This document shows positions 42,601-50,138 of a stretch of 64,000 nt of DNA, piece by piece. Positions within the stretch are counted from its first letter, which is position 1. Each line of letters begins with the position of its first letter. The notes beneath the pieces are model-generated. The model ran no database searches and was not told where the DNA came from. It saw only the letters and a program-made list of their open reading frames with translations. The position numbers and the translations under genes are program-made. Origin of the DNA: Bacteriovorax sp. MedPE-SWde (GTDB taxonomy: Bacteria; Bdellovibrionota; Bacteriovoracia; Bacteriovoracales; Bacteriovoracaceae); the NCBI GenBank assembly GCA_001874305.1, contig MPCU01000003.1, forward strand, positions 372,001 through 436,000, read 5' to 3'.

Positions 42601-44127
42601 ATCTGTCGAAGAGATGATACCGAACTTAACAGTTTTTTGGTCAACGGGATTTGCGCTGGCCTTCGCTCTTATTATAAGACAGGCTTGATCGGTAGGTGAG
42701 TTCGTATTTAAGTCACCCGGACTTAGTGAGATTGTCGCTTTTGCTGGTGAGCCAGAAAAAGATAAGTCTCCAATTAGCGTGTCATTAGCAGCATTAAAAT
42801 TACAATTTGAGTTAGTATCAAGATAAGCTCTGACATACTCTAAATCTGATATAGATGCAGATCCTGTCATTGTTACCTGAACTTCTGTTATGTCTGTTGC
42901 TGTGTCTACCTGACTTAAAGAGAAAGCAAATTCAGCAAATGTAAATTCATCTCCAGGGTCAAAGAATTGACCTGGCTCTCCAGTTTCTGAGTCATTTAAT
43001 ATTGCTAGTTCTGTGGCCGCTGGCACAGACCATGCTATTTGATTATTTGGATCATTTTCTTGGGCCGAAGTTACATCCCCTGAAAAATTAGTAAAGGTAA
43101 TAAGTCCTGCACTATAAGCTGACGCATCAACACTTGTGACTGTTCCTCTGTCATCATCATTGAACATACCAATAGTATCTAGAGTTCCTGGCATGACAGC
43201 TGTTGCAGATAGAGTTATTGCTGCTCCTGAACCTGCAATCCCTCGAAACTCACCATTATCCATTTGAGTTACAGTTCCTGTAATATTTGTTCCAGCAGAA
43301 TCTGTCCTTTGAATAAGAAAGTTATTTGCAGTGAGAGTACCATTCATATTGAACATGAAAGATCTATTTGCAGCTTCTGATACAACTCTCGCTGGGTTTC
43401 CAGAAGCACCTGCTAATTGAAGAATACCACCTGGATTTACTGTTAATGATTTTGTCCTGTAGAGTCTAAGTTCTCCACCTGCCTCAATCTTTACAACTCC
43501 TTCAATTGTTAAGTCACTTCTTGTATAGAGTGATGCTCCACTTTTGATTACTAGAGTGTGACCCGCAGGGATTACATGATTTAGAGATGTATTATGTAAC
43601 CAAAGATCACCTTCAACATATGTTGTTCCTGTACTGTTGATTATAAGATCTGATCTAACTCGAAAGTTATTTTTTAAAGTTACACTGGTATCATTTGATA
43701 AAAAGAGATCACGAATATCATCAACAGCTTCAAATGTTTGCGGTGATGTTCCGGCCATATCAATTTTAAAATTATTACTTGTAAAACTTAGAGTGTTTGC
43801 ATTTGGAGCGCTAAAGTAATCTCCAACAACAGTGAGCCTTCTATTTTGTGTTCCTTCAAGAACACCGGATTGAACATCGACGCAACCAACTGTTGATGTT
43901 GTTGTCATTCTTGCATTAGTGGCAGTGTTGATAATTACGACATCTTCTGCAGATGTATTAGGGTAGTCAGCTGGTGACCAGTTCGCGTTTGAGTTCCACG
44001 CATTAGAACCATTTCCGGCCCAAGTTCTTGTTGAGCCTCCGCAAGCAGCATATAAATTTGTGCTGACTAGAATTAATACTAGTCCGACAAAGAATTTATA
44101 ATATGATTTGTATCGCTCGCTCATCAT
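36628..44127 (-). CDS. Giant surface protein with gingipain-type (C25) protease domain
   Basis: The 2499-residue protein has a signal peptide (cleavage near LYAACGG). Residues 30-1380 are long repeats: W-G-x-x-x-x-x-W-x-x-x-x-NW units at about 35, 541 and 1035, each followed by Thr/Ser/Asn-rich beta-helix-like sequence, and two copies of a roughly 130-residue domain (the DITEVQ and DITAVR regions). A fibronectin III-like segment is near 1385-1480. The C25 domain (about 2070-2430) has the catalytic H2301 (MMGHGAS) and C2333 (MTWNCETA), spaced as in gingipains. The tail (after GGGCS, C2455) is a hydrophobic helix plus NGRRNE, resembling MYXO/GlyGly-CTERM sorting tails. It overlaps the precursor start. 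Confidence 0.85.
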   Translation of the reverse strand: MMSERYKSYYKFFVGLVLILVSTNLYAACGGSTRTWAGNGSNAWNSNANWSPADYPNTSAEDVVIINTATNARMTTTSTVGCVDVQSGVLEGTQNRRLTVVGDYFSAPNANTLSFTSNNFKIDMAGTSPQTFEAVDDIRDLFLSNDTSVTLKNNFRVRSDLIINSTGTTYVEGDLWLHNTSLNHVIPAGHTLVIKSGASLYTRSDLTIEGVVKIEAGGELRLYRTKSLTVNPGGILQLAGASGNPARVVSEAANRSFMFNMNGTLTANNFLIQRTDSAGTNITGTVTQMDNGEFRGIAGSGAAITLSATAVMPGTLDTIGMFNDDDRGTVTSVDASAYSAGLITFTNFSGDVTSAQENDPNNQIAWSVPAATELAILNDSETGEPGQFFDPGDEFTFAEFAFSLSQVDTATDITEVQVTMTGSASISDLEYVRAYLDTNSNCNFNAANDTLIGDLSFSGSPAKATISLSPGDLNTNSPTDQACLIIRAKASANPVDQKTVKFGIISSTDVVNSTGYTLSATSGTPIESNMSTIRNPNYSTWSGQTSTAWNDGSNWDGGLPSSARDCHIGVATNLAQVNTTPVECANANLLSNGIIDWNSTSNSFNVYGTLEVQPSFIFNNSTSGNIVMNGSMNQNLTLATAFPGNLIINNSGIANSNIVTLGASSTVNGNLTCTDGVLYIPNGTTLTVLGSITVQTGCEVSIGAGGTLSLADTQTLTINTGGKLKVVGTSGTYATVGSNSGAASYNVIVNGTIEARYYTFDHLGTNGVSIEAGATIDATNFLQDGSYIYPVNSGSTQLALKTQIPGNTLSNMTFDDNGSGAAGTTNIDTTGAAAGTLTISSYSGNLGGPTLDNDPTYLIAWSGQTNTIDLSTEATGPGTVTVGGTYNMGRFGFTQSLAGASYNDTDVTKIALSLTGTAPATDITAVRLYSDSNCDGASGTLLGTTTFSGLPAKASFSITPSSFTILADVATPPKNCVYVEYDISSNATNGNTVGVKIASASDVTNSETYNFSASAAPPMELGTASTIYAPSTTIWTGTTSTDWTDASNWSAGVPSTTKTCQIPSAGNNPIISTGTANCQNVDITNGTLTLSGGAILEVYGNFTNTGTFSQTGTLSIADGGTNTSHNLTSTSTLANLDINKTGGGIIEVTDSELIINSVTITGTNYRLNIASSRKLVLPNGVNITGGEFRVSTGGILEIGNAQTLQVSGGVISALGINDTFPQNVATKAIIRPQGGTGSWTFSAISGTVNLKGFQLDYLDANGLNISGSTILQALDGGQLTNLPTSYASVKAIQLNSTGSLPLTASNIAWSWGAFNSFNPANGGTPAPTDPYTLVSSTGCSGQTIDFTGWSGDWFESQVTFDVTTRVSASGCTVNMASAASAVALRSLEAIPYNAAIDIRWETNSESNHLGFNIYRADESGDEYQQINSTIIRNFNNAGQARGTYRFIDSDVDNDNTYFYYIEDIEIAGKRTLHGPVHATPDATLGAPPADGADDNSGTNPNDGDDGNGANPFPIQNPSYRDLGNGVVIHNQTSSNIRLVITPDAPVFTASAWNGTYEDVSVTGYSKESTAGLPEIPERILLIEVYDYATTASLINSTVSGESTLAGHNISPAPTWTMDGNGDLQASYSPNATHYATSADTPSQYFDVDTTLQKSGSKTYLRIKVNPLKYNPVSQDVTRATSIELDIGLDGNDWSITPPSAGDIINPFIVANTLKVDYSQAGMYQLDYNDLNNSSVEGPFDGVDINDLRLYYNGSEIPLEINSPSGFFSTGDYIRFYAPFSASLEDLKNSVVLSTVEISEDSNTAKRMASLNGDPSGEQAASDSLSIFTKTYESNTLYVDGETLEDTEDHFFGSRLFNIGGFDTYSLTVNTPEIDNTSDTNVIIKLHVKGLNYNGVVTLHHMSVEMSGSEEMDHTFADERQILTFEIPADRFIAGNNTIDFKLLGTYAAAGTFEQVYIDKTEIAYVGNGDGSLGKSVITLEESSAVHTITNFGSLNLNIYDTTTPLDASIISNASITTPDAGASYTASFFVNDNENDESLKNIQIIETGSFLSPNGLSLNPGNEQSLKNTDNRADLIIIGHKNLLPAVDELITQRTSQGLEVMLVTPRQIYGEFSNGQVSTSAIRDFMNFAIDSWTNKPEYLLVLGDGTNDPLDHNIDSESAADRVVLDEETIPTPHMTGRFMEFGTDNYFVTQEGSTLPRISVGRLPSNDPEDIRNYVTKLIAYENGTSQPDELKTISFVSDTDLGYYEKFSQRSTELASTASSFVSTQIDRTALGSDAATKTEVINSFTNSPLIVSMMGHGASNTFGTNILQTTDASALTNTKLPIVMTWNCETALYFYSARYEESLSEKLIFNPTGGAVVFMGSTTQTTPSAQNTLAQNFFSTLEGDIQTYYKGQRIGDLIIRAKAATGTGAYEQDIVKSYTIIGDPSLQIPSSMFPDAPPVVEETPSSGGGCSVNAAHTGGLPWYTGILEYFICFVLLAFMRYNKWQEILNGRRNE

Positions 44128-44320
44128 CTAAAATTGTTTCCAAAATTTACACTTCTCTCTATTGTAAATTCGGTTAATTTTAACGAAGACTTTATTTAAT
44201 TTTATATATAAAATCAGCAACTTAGGTGGCTAAGTTGAAAAAAATGTAGAGCTGAACGCCATAATTACGTGTTGAACTATTAATTGATCTTGATACTTAA
44301 AGAAATGGCCCGTAAGTACC
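44128..44320. other. Gap between smpB and the giant protease gene
   Basis: About 190 bases without a gene. An 8-bp perfect hairpin CAACTTAG-GTGG-CTAAGTTG (44218-44237) could be a terminator or a regulatory site. On the minus strand it lacks an immediate T-tract, so termination of smpB here is only tentative. No tmRNA gene is present in this gap. Confidence 0.4.
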
Positions 44321-44770
44321 TTAAAAGTCGTCGCCACTTCTAAGGCGTCTTTTGACGTCTTTTTCTTGCTGAGCAGCTCGTTTATCGTGAGTTTTCTTAC
44401 CTTTAGCGAGTGCAATTTCAAGCTTTACTCTAGATTCCTTAAAGTAAATGATCGTTGGAATAATTGTGAGTCGCTGAACTTTTGCCTCGTGAGCAATATA
44501 TTTTATTTCAGAAGCATTTAAGAGAAGCTTTCTCTTTCTGTCTTCCTGGTGATTATTTATGTTACCAAATTCATAATGAGGGATTTTAATATTATAAACC
44601 CAGGCCTCACCATCGTTGTCGATTGTTATATGAGCTTCAGCAATAGTTACTTTCCCTGAACGTAGACTTTTAACTTCAGTTCCTTGAAGAACTAAACCGG
44701 CCTCAAACTTTTCAACAAGGTGAAAGTCGAATCCCGCACGTTTATTCTTAGCAATTATTTTCATACCCAT
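44321..44770 (-). CDS. smpB: SsrA-binding protein
   Basis: Binds tmRNA and carries it to stalled ribosomes. The 149-residue protein has the typical start (KIIAKNKRAGFDF), GLVLQGTEVKSLRSGKV, the Y/H-rich loop PHYEFGNINNH, and the basic tail KTHDKRAAQQEKDVKRRLRS. Start ATG 44770 or the Met two codons later. It is the last of three housekeeping genes on this strand (tsaD, rsmA, smpB). Confidence 0.97.
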   Translation of the reverse strand: MGMKIIAKNKRAGFDFHLVEKFEAGLVLQGTEVKSLRSGKVTIAEAHITIDNDGEAWVYNIKIPHYEFGNINNHQEDRKRKLLLNASEIKYIAHEAKVQRLTIIPTIIYFKESRVKLEIALAKGKKTHDKRAAQQEKDVKRRLRSGDDF

Positions 44771-44779
44771 AATTATTTC

Positions 44780-45580
44780 CTACTTATCTCTTAGTAATAT
44801 ATATAATTTCTGAATATCACTAAGTTGTAAAGCCTCTGCGCGTACTGTTATTGGTTGATCGATCTCTTTTAGAAGAATCTCAAGCTCATCTCTGTTGGCA
44901 TATGATGTTAGGCCTTTTGCAATTTGCTTTCTCTTAAATTGAAATAATGCTCTTAAGAACTTTTCAAATTTTGAAAACTCAGAAAGAGAAATTATTGGAT
45001 CAGCAATTCTTTTAAAAGTTATTACCGCCGAGTCAACTTTTGGTGGTGGAATAAATGCACCTGGAGGAACTTGGCAAAGAAGTTGAGTTTCAAAATAAGT
45101 CTGACTTAGAGTCGTTAAAGATCCCATCGTATTCTTCTTGGAAGAAAATGGAAAAACCTTATCAGCAACCTCTTTTTGAAACATCAGAGTCATATATTTG
45201 ATCTCTGGAGTTTGTAAGAACATGATTAGAAGTGGCGTAGAGACGTTATATGGAAGGTTAGACACTAGCCAAAGGTCTTCTTCGATTCCTCTTTCTTTTA
45301 TAAATTCACTATAGTTTATTTTGAGTGCATCAATGAAATTAATATTTCCATCTTTTACAATATCACCAAGATATTCAATCATTCTCTTATCTTTTTCAAT
45401 AACATGAAAAGGTAATTGGTGATTTGCAAGATGCTCTGTGAGGATTCCTGGACCTGGTCCAATTTCAATAATATTCTTTGCAGAATCTTTAAAGTCATCA
45501 GTTATACCAGTGATAACTTTTTGGTCTTTTAAGAAATGCTGACCAAGATCTTTATTGGCCCAAGGTAATTTTTTAGACAT
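44780..45580 (-). CDS. rsmA: 16S rRNA dimethyltransferase
   Basis: Dimethylates the two adjacent adenosines near the 3' end of 16S rRNA (KsgA). The 266-residue protein has the SAM-binding IEIGPGPGILTE and the catalytic NLPYNVSTPLL (motif IV, N-x-PY), then PPPKVDSAVI. It overlaps tsaD by eight bases and precedes smpB by nine bases. Confidence 0.97.
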   Translation of the reverse strand: MSKKLPWANKDLGQHFLKDQKVITGITDDFKDSAKNIIEIGPGPGILTEHLANHQLPFHVIEKDKRMIEYLGDIVKDGNINFIDALKINYSEFIKERGIEEDLWLVSNLPYNVSTPLLIMFLQTPEIKYMTLMFQKEVADKVFPFSSKKNTMGSLTTLSQTYFETQLLCQVPPGAFIPPPKVDSAVITFKRIADPIISLSEFSKFEKFLRALFQFKRKQIAKGLTSYANRDELEILLKEIDQPITVRAEALQLSDIQKLYILLRDK

Positions 45581-46646
45581 TTGTCTTTCCTCTTTTTATA
45601 AATCTACTTCTTGCATCTAGTGTAAGTGTTTCTGGGTACTGTGATGCCGCCCCTTGAGTTCTAAGAGCGTAATTTGCAATCATTGCTCCATTGTCAGCAC
45701 AATACTTAGGCTCAACAAATGAAACATTCTTATATGATGTTGTTAGAACTTCTCTAAGATAACTATTGCATGCAACACCACCACCAACAACAATTGGTAA
45801 ATCATGCCCAATTTTTTCTTTTGCTGCTTTGATTGCATATCTAAGTTTTAGCTTTAGAGCTGCTACGATTGCATGTTGATAAGATGCACACATATCAAAG
45901 TGCTTTTGTTCAAGCTCAGTTGAATCAGTTACAAGTAAGTCAGGGTTCTTTTCAAGAAACTGTCTAAGAGATGTTTTAACACCTGAGTAACTAAGGTTAC
46001 AGTCGGCAGAACCTCTAAGACCAATAGGGAACTCATACTTCTTTGGATCACCTTTCTTAGCAAGCTCATCGATTATTCTTCCTGCTGGATACCCAAGTCC
46101 TGCAAGTTTTCCACCCTTATCAAATGCTTCACCAGCAGCGTCATCTAGAGTTGAACCTAGAATTTCCATATTAGTTGGATCGTGAATGATAGCATACATA
46201 CTGTGGCCACCGCTTACGAGGAGACCAAGGTATGGATAAGAAATTGTTTTAGTAATATGTATCGCTTCAAGATGAGCGAAGAGATGATTAACTGGAACTA
46301 TTGATGTCTTGTGTAGCATTGAAATAGTTTTTGCAGCATTTAGTCCCGTGAGTAGGGGACCAAGTAGACCTGGAAATGTTGTCACTCCAATGAGGTCAAT
46401 ATCACTAAGTTTTATATCTGCTTTCTTTAAAATATTTTTAAGTAGAGGTGCAATTTTATCCAAATGATTTCTTGAAGCAATTTCGGGAACAACACCACCC
46501 CACTCGGCAAGGAGTGTTTCTTGCGTGAAGCTTTCTAGCGCTATAATCTCTGGCCTCTCTTCAAGAGAGTCAAAGTCTGCACGCATAATTGCAAATGAAG
46601 TATCATCACAGCTCGTTTCGATACCTAGTACTGTCTTCTTAGACAT
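45573..46646 (-). CDS. tsaD: tRNA t6A37 threonylcarbamoyltransferase
   Basis: Catalytic subunit of the t6A37 complex that modifies ANN-decoding tRNAs, working with TsaB/TsaE. The 357-residue protein has the N-terminal LGIETSCDDTSFA, metal-binding HLFAHLEAIH (cf. HxxxH), SGGHSMY, DDAAGEAFDKG and VVGGGVACNSYLR, all diagnostic. The order tsaD-rsmA-smpB with short overlaps indicates one operon. Confidence 0.97.
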   Translation of the reverse strand: MSKKTVLGIETSCDDTSFAIMRADFDSLEERPEIIALESFTQETLLAEWGGVVPEIASRNHLDKIAPLLKNILKKADIKLSDIDLIGVTTFPGLLGPLLTGLNAAKTISMLHKTSIVPVNHLFAHLEAIHITKTISYPYLGLLVSGGHSMYAIIHDPTNMEILGSTLDDAAGEAFDKGGKLAGLGYPAGRIIDELAKKGDPKKYEFPIGLRGSADCNLSYSGVKTSLRQFLEKNPDLLVTDSTELEQKHFDMCASYQHAIVAALKLKLRYAIKAAKEKIGHDLPIVVGGGVACNSYLREVLTTSYKNVSFVEPKYCADNGAMIANYALRTQGAASQYPETLTLDARSRFIKRGKTNV

Positions 46647-46717
46647 GTGGAAAACCTTTTCTTTTCAACTATTTAAAGGTTCTATTTAGCAAATTTTATA
46701 GTGAGGTTCAATGACTT

Positions 46718-46748
46718 TGAAAAAAGAAGCACCTCAGATGAGGTGCTT
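46718..46748 (-). terminator. Intrinsic terminator of the pal/cytochrome operon
   Basis: AAGCACCTCA (46727-46736) and TGAGGTGCTT (46739-46748) with a 2-base loop are followed on the minus strand by a T-rich tail. It lies 16 bases after the cytochrome gene stop and separates that operon from tsaD. Confidence 0.88.
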
Positions 46749-46764
46749 ATGTAATATTAGATAG

Positions 46765-48411
46765 TTACTTAATCTTAGGACAAGAGATTTTCTTCATCAT
46801 TTGGCGAATCTTTCCATCATCGATACGACTTTGAATTCCTCTCTTATCTTTTCCATACCATTCTGGTGCTTGCTCTGGAGTGTGACATGAAAGACATCTA
46901 TCCTTCATTGCCTGAAATTTCTTCTCAGGTGTCTTTTCACCTTCACCAACAGAGAAAGGGTGGTCTGGATGTTGAGCATGACAATTTAAACATTGAACAT
47001 TGGCAAAGCTATGCTCAACTCCAAATTTCTTATCAATTGCAATCCATTTATCTGATAATCTCTTAATTGATTTCTTAGATTCTTTTCTGACACTTTCAAC
47101 ACCTTTAAAAGCATTCTTCACTTCTTTCCAGTATTTGTCTTGGTGTGCCTTAAACTCTTTTTCTTTTTTCTGATCTTTTCCTTTAAATGCGACCATGTCG
47201 TTGAAGTTAACAAATCCGGCCTTATCATCAAGTCCAAGAGAGTGGCACTTAATACAAGTCGTATTATTCGCCTCATTCGCATTTATTAGAGAAGCAAATG
47301 AAACCGAGTGAGCTGTTTGTTGCCAGTGATCACTTTGATCTTGGTGACACTCAAGACAACTCTGTGCTGTCGCTAGTTTCTTATGTTCTGAGCTAAATGA
47401 AGAAAACATTTTCTGTTCTTGTTCTCTAATTACTTCAAGCTTTGTTTTGTGATCATTGATGAACTTTGTCCAAGGATTATCTTTAAGAAGCTCAGAGACT
47501 TGTTCTCTCATTTCATGATACTTAAATGGCTCTTTGATTTCTTGGCCTTCATCCGCAATCATTACTTCACCAAAGTAATGGTTCTTGGAGAGGACTTGTA
47601 CTAGCTTCGTTTTTCCAACTTCATTAGGAAAATTTGTAAAACTTTGCGAGTGAGCTCCAATAACCCAGTCTATTTGTGGGAACTTCTTAGCTAGAACTTC
47701 ATCGGCATCCATTCCTGCGTGAGAGAGAACAACGAGAAGATCGTTCTTATTCTTATTGTCATAACCCTGTGCTTTAAGTTCATTAAGAAGCTTAGGCATC
47801 GCAGTTATAGGGGAGATGAAGTCCTTAGATAGCTTTCTATTATTAAAAGCTTCTGGATGAACGAGACCAACCATATAGATTTTCTTCTTACCAAATTTTA
47901 TTTTAACAAACTTCTTATGTGCAATTGTCTTTTCATTAGCAAGGTTCGAGATCAGAAGTTCAAACTTTACTTCTTTTAAAACTGTTTTAAGAAATGGCCA
48001 ACCTAGGGCAAGATCTTGATCACCTGGTACAAAGTACTTAAGACCGATCTTATCAAGTCCTTTTGCTAAGTTTAGTGCAGCAAAGGAAAGTGACTTCTCT
48101 ATATGTGAAGGAACGACATTAGATGGAAAGAGTAAATCTCCCGTATCAACATAGAAAATGTCTTTTGACTTTTTAAGGTCATGAAGTTTTCCTGCAACTT
48201 GTGGAAGACCTCCAAGAGGATGGTGACGACAACCACATGGGTGGGTTTCACCAGATACAGAATGCGAAAAGACTATAGAGAAATGCTTCTTATCAATATC
48301 TACAGATGTTGCATTATGTTTCTTATCTAGACCTATGATTAAACCGCAAGAAACTAAGGATAACCCAAGTAGTGCTCCTGCAACAATTTTCTTTGTTAAA
48401 TTAATCTTCAT
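46765..48411 (-). CDS. Metallophosphatase-like / tetraheme cytochrome c fusion lipoprotein
   Basis: The 548-residue protein has a lipoprotein signal (LSLVSCG). Residues about 40-300 resemble the 5'-nucleotidase-type metallophosphatase (SIVFSHSVSGE, VDTGD, LSHAGMD, VIGAHSQ), but the usual metal ligands are altered: the DxH of the first motif is SHS and GNHE is GDQD. The C-terminal half has four CxxCH heme sites (CLECH, CIKCH, CLNCH, CLSCH). A cysteine/His-rich loop (PCGCRHH) sits near the N-terminus. It is the last gene of an operon with a CpoB-like protein and pal. Likely periplasmic electron carrier or sensor; enzyme activity is doubtful. Confidence 0.82.
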   Translation of the reverse strand: MKINLTKKIVAGALLGLSLVSCGLIIGLDKKHNATSVDIDKKHFSIVFSHSVSGETHPCGCRHHPLGGLPQVAGKLHDLKKSKDIFYVDTGDLLFPSNVVPSHIEKSLSFAALNLAKGLDKIGLKYFVPGDQDLALGWPFLKTVLKEVKFELLISNLANEKTIAHKKFVKIKFGKKKIYMVGLVHPEAFNNRKLSKDFISPITAMPKLLNELKAQGYDNKNKNDLLVVLSHAGMDADEVLAKKFPQIDWVIGAHSQSFTNFPNEVGKTKLVQVLSKNHYFGEVMIADEGQEIKEPFKYHEMREQVSELLKDNPWTKFINDHKTKLEVIREQEQKMFSSFSSEHKKLATAQSCLECHQDQSDHWQQTAHSVSFASLINANEANNTTCIKCHSLGLDDKAGFVNFNDMVAFKGKDQKKEKEFKAHQDKYWKEVKNAFKGVESVRKESKKSIKRLSDKWIAIDKKFGVEHSFANVQCLNCHAQHPDHPFSVGEGEKTPEKKFQAMKDRCLSCHTPEQAPEWYGKDKRGIQSRIDDGKIRQMMKKISCPKIK

Positions 48412-48421
48412 TAAAGTAATC

Positions 48422-49192
48422 CTACATTTTCTTTAGTAACTTCTTTGCTGTTTTTGATCTCTTATGCTTTGGAAACTGCTTAAGCATTGTATCCAATGTT
48501 TGTTTTGCTTGTTCAACTTGACCGAGTCTCTTAAAAGTTTTTGCTAAGTGGATAAGCCCATTTGCATTATAAGTAGATTTTGGATATTCAGTGAATAGCT
48601 TAGAGAAGTAGGTTAGTGCATCCTGATCATTTTTTAAGATGAATGAAACCATTCCTAGATTATGGAGAACTCTAGCTTTTTTTGAGCTTGTAAGTTTCTT
48701 TTCTAGGAGCGCTTGAAGTTGAGGACGAGCAGTCTTATATCTGCCTTTCCCATAATTATTCATAGCCGTTGCATATGGACCAAGTTTCTTAGCTTTCTTT
48801 CTCTTTTTCTTAGGCGCTTTTAAATTCTTAAGGATCTCCTTAATGAACTTATCTTGAGCACTTAATCTTTTTTCAACAGCGGTAACTTTATTAGTCGAAT
48901 CTTGTAGTTGAGTATTAAGAGATTGAGTTAAATCTTCTAAGGCCTTGATACGCTCTTCAAGTTTCACAGCATTTTCATTTTTTGAATAAGCTGATTCTTC
49001 AAGTACACCTTGAAATTTATTAACTTTTTCTTCTATTTCTTGAAGCTTAACTGTTGAGTCTGCTGATAGTCTTTGGTTTTGTACCATTTGTACTGAAATA
49101 CTATCTACAAGTTGTTCTCTTTTGATTTGTTCCTGTGTTTTACAAGAGGTAATGATCAAAAGTAGTGCGATGAGTGGAAGTGTTCTTTTCAT
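48422..49192 (-). CDS. CpoB/YbgF-like periplasmic lipoprotein
   Basis: The protein of about 256 residues has a lipoprotein signal (LLIITSCKTQ), a long coiled coil (about 30-135), a Lys-rich spacer and three TPR-like repeats at the C-terminus, the layout of CpoB (YbgF), which trims cell-wall synthesis to Tol-Pal constriction. The better start is ATG 49192 with AAGGG upstream; ATG 49198 sits right after that site. Position after pal and a small lipoprotein supports the call. Residual doubt because coiled-coil/TPR proteins are common. Confidence 0.72.
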   Translation of the reverse strand: MKRTLPLIALLLIITSCKTQEQIKREQLVDSISVQMVQNQRLSADSTVKLQEIEEKVNKFQGVLEESAYSKNENAVKLEERIKALEDLTQSLNTQLQDSTNKVTAVEKRLSAQDKFIKEILKNLKAPKKKRKKAKKLGPYATAMNNYGKGRYKTARPQLQALLEKKLTSSKKARVLHNLGMVSFILKNDQDALTYFSKLFTEYPKSTYNANGLIHLAKTFKRLGQVEQAKQTLDTMLKQFPKHKRSKTAKKLLKKM

Positions 49193-49221
49193 TGTCATCC
49201 CTTATGTGAATGTTCGTTATT

Positions 49222-49524
49222 TTAAATGTTGTCGAGAGCTTTCTTCTTATAGGCCTTAAACTCGGCCTTTTCAGAAAATCTCTTTGATAGGTCAGCGTAC
49301 TTCTTCGCTTTGTTGAAGAACTTTCTACGATAACTCGATTTTGCTTTTAGGTAATAGAATTCTGCTTTTCGGTATAGGGCAGGGGCAAGACTTTGACCAC
49401 CGGCTTCTTTTGCTGAAATAAATGCTGCTTGAGCAAGAGTCATTTCTAACTTAGGGCGTGCGGTAGTTAAACCGCAGCCCGTAAGTAGTAATAATGTAGT
49501 TGTGAGAATTAGAAAATTTTTCAT
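49222..49524 (-). CDS. Small DUF4398-like lipoprotein
   Basis: The 100-residue protein has a lipoprotein signal (LLLLTGCGLT) and an all-helical domain (ALYRKAEFYYLKAKSSYRRK) like the DUF4398 group that lies next to Pal-like genes. It begins with the ATG overlapping the pal stop codon by one base (TAATG) and is cotranscribed with pal and the CpoB-like gene. Function unknown, envelope-related by context. Confidence 0.75.
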   Translation of the reverse strand: MKNFLILTTTLLLLTGCGLTTARPKLEMTLAQAAFISAKEAGGQSLAPALYRKAEFYYLKAKSSYRRKFFNKAKKYADLSKRFSEKAEFKAYKKKALDNI

Positions 49525-50021
49525 TACTTAGCTGTAATAACGAAGTTTCCTCTTCTGTTTTGTGACCATGCTGAGTCGTCGTGACCAAAAGCAATCGGTC
49601 TCTCTTTACCGTAAGAGATAGTTTGGATTCTAGAAGCAGAAACACCCATAGTTGTTAGGTATCTTTTTACTGTTCTAGCTCTTTTCTCTCCAAGAGCGAT
49701 GTTAAACTGTACACCACCTCTTTCATCACAGTGACCTTCAACTTGTACTTCTACAGAAGGGTTGTCCTTTAGAAATTGTGCATTAGTTTCAAGTGCTGTT
49801 CTTGTTGCTGCTGTAAGTACTGCAGAATTAAATCCAAAGTATACAGATTGAAGTGAACCAGCTTTGCTTGAATCTGAGTCTCCATTAATTTCTAGAGCAG
49901 AACTTGAAGTTGTGTCCGTAGAAACTGTTGGTGAGTCAGAACCAGTTTTCTTAGCATCTCCACCACATGATGTTAGTGTAAGTGAACCAGCAATAAATAA
50001 AAGTGTGAATAGTTTTTTCAT
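49524..50021 (-). CDS. pal: Peptidoglycan-associated lipoprotein
   Basis: Anchors the outer membrane to the cell wall. The 165-residue protein has a lipoprotein signal (LTLTSCGG), a Ser/Thr-rich linker and an OmpA-like domain with VEVQVEGHCDERGGVQFNIALGEKRA, the peptidoglycan-binding signature. AAGGAG precedes the ATG. It heads an operon with DUF4398-like, CpoB-like and cytochrome genes. Confidence 0.94.
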   Translation of the reverse strand: MKKLFTLLFIAGSLTLTSCGGDAKKTGSDSPTVSTDTTSSSALEINGDSDSSKAGSLQSVYFGFNSAVLTAATRTALETNAQFLKDNPSVEVQVEGHCDERGGVQFNIALGEKRARTVKRYLTTMGVSASRIQTISYGKERPIAFGHDDSAWSQNRRGNFVITAK

Positions 50022-50138
50022 CTTATCTCCTTAAGTCCTTTTAAGGTTAGTTATATTTTCATTTCCTAAACCTATGTCATTTTAGTACATTATATAAGAA
50101 ATAACACTTTTAAGATACAGGATAAATGGTACTTTTTT

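Noticed and set aside
44128-44320. tmRNA gene expected near smpB
   Set aside because: Neither the tRNA-like ends nor a tag reading frame is visible in the gap.
46765-48411. Calling the cytochrome fusion an active 5'-nucleotidase
   Set aside because: Key metal ligands (DxH, GNHE) are not conserved in the sequence.
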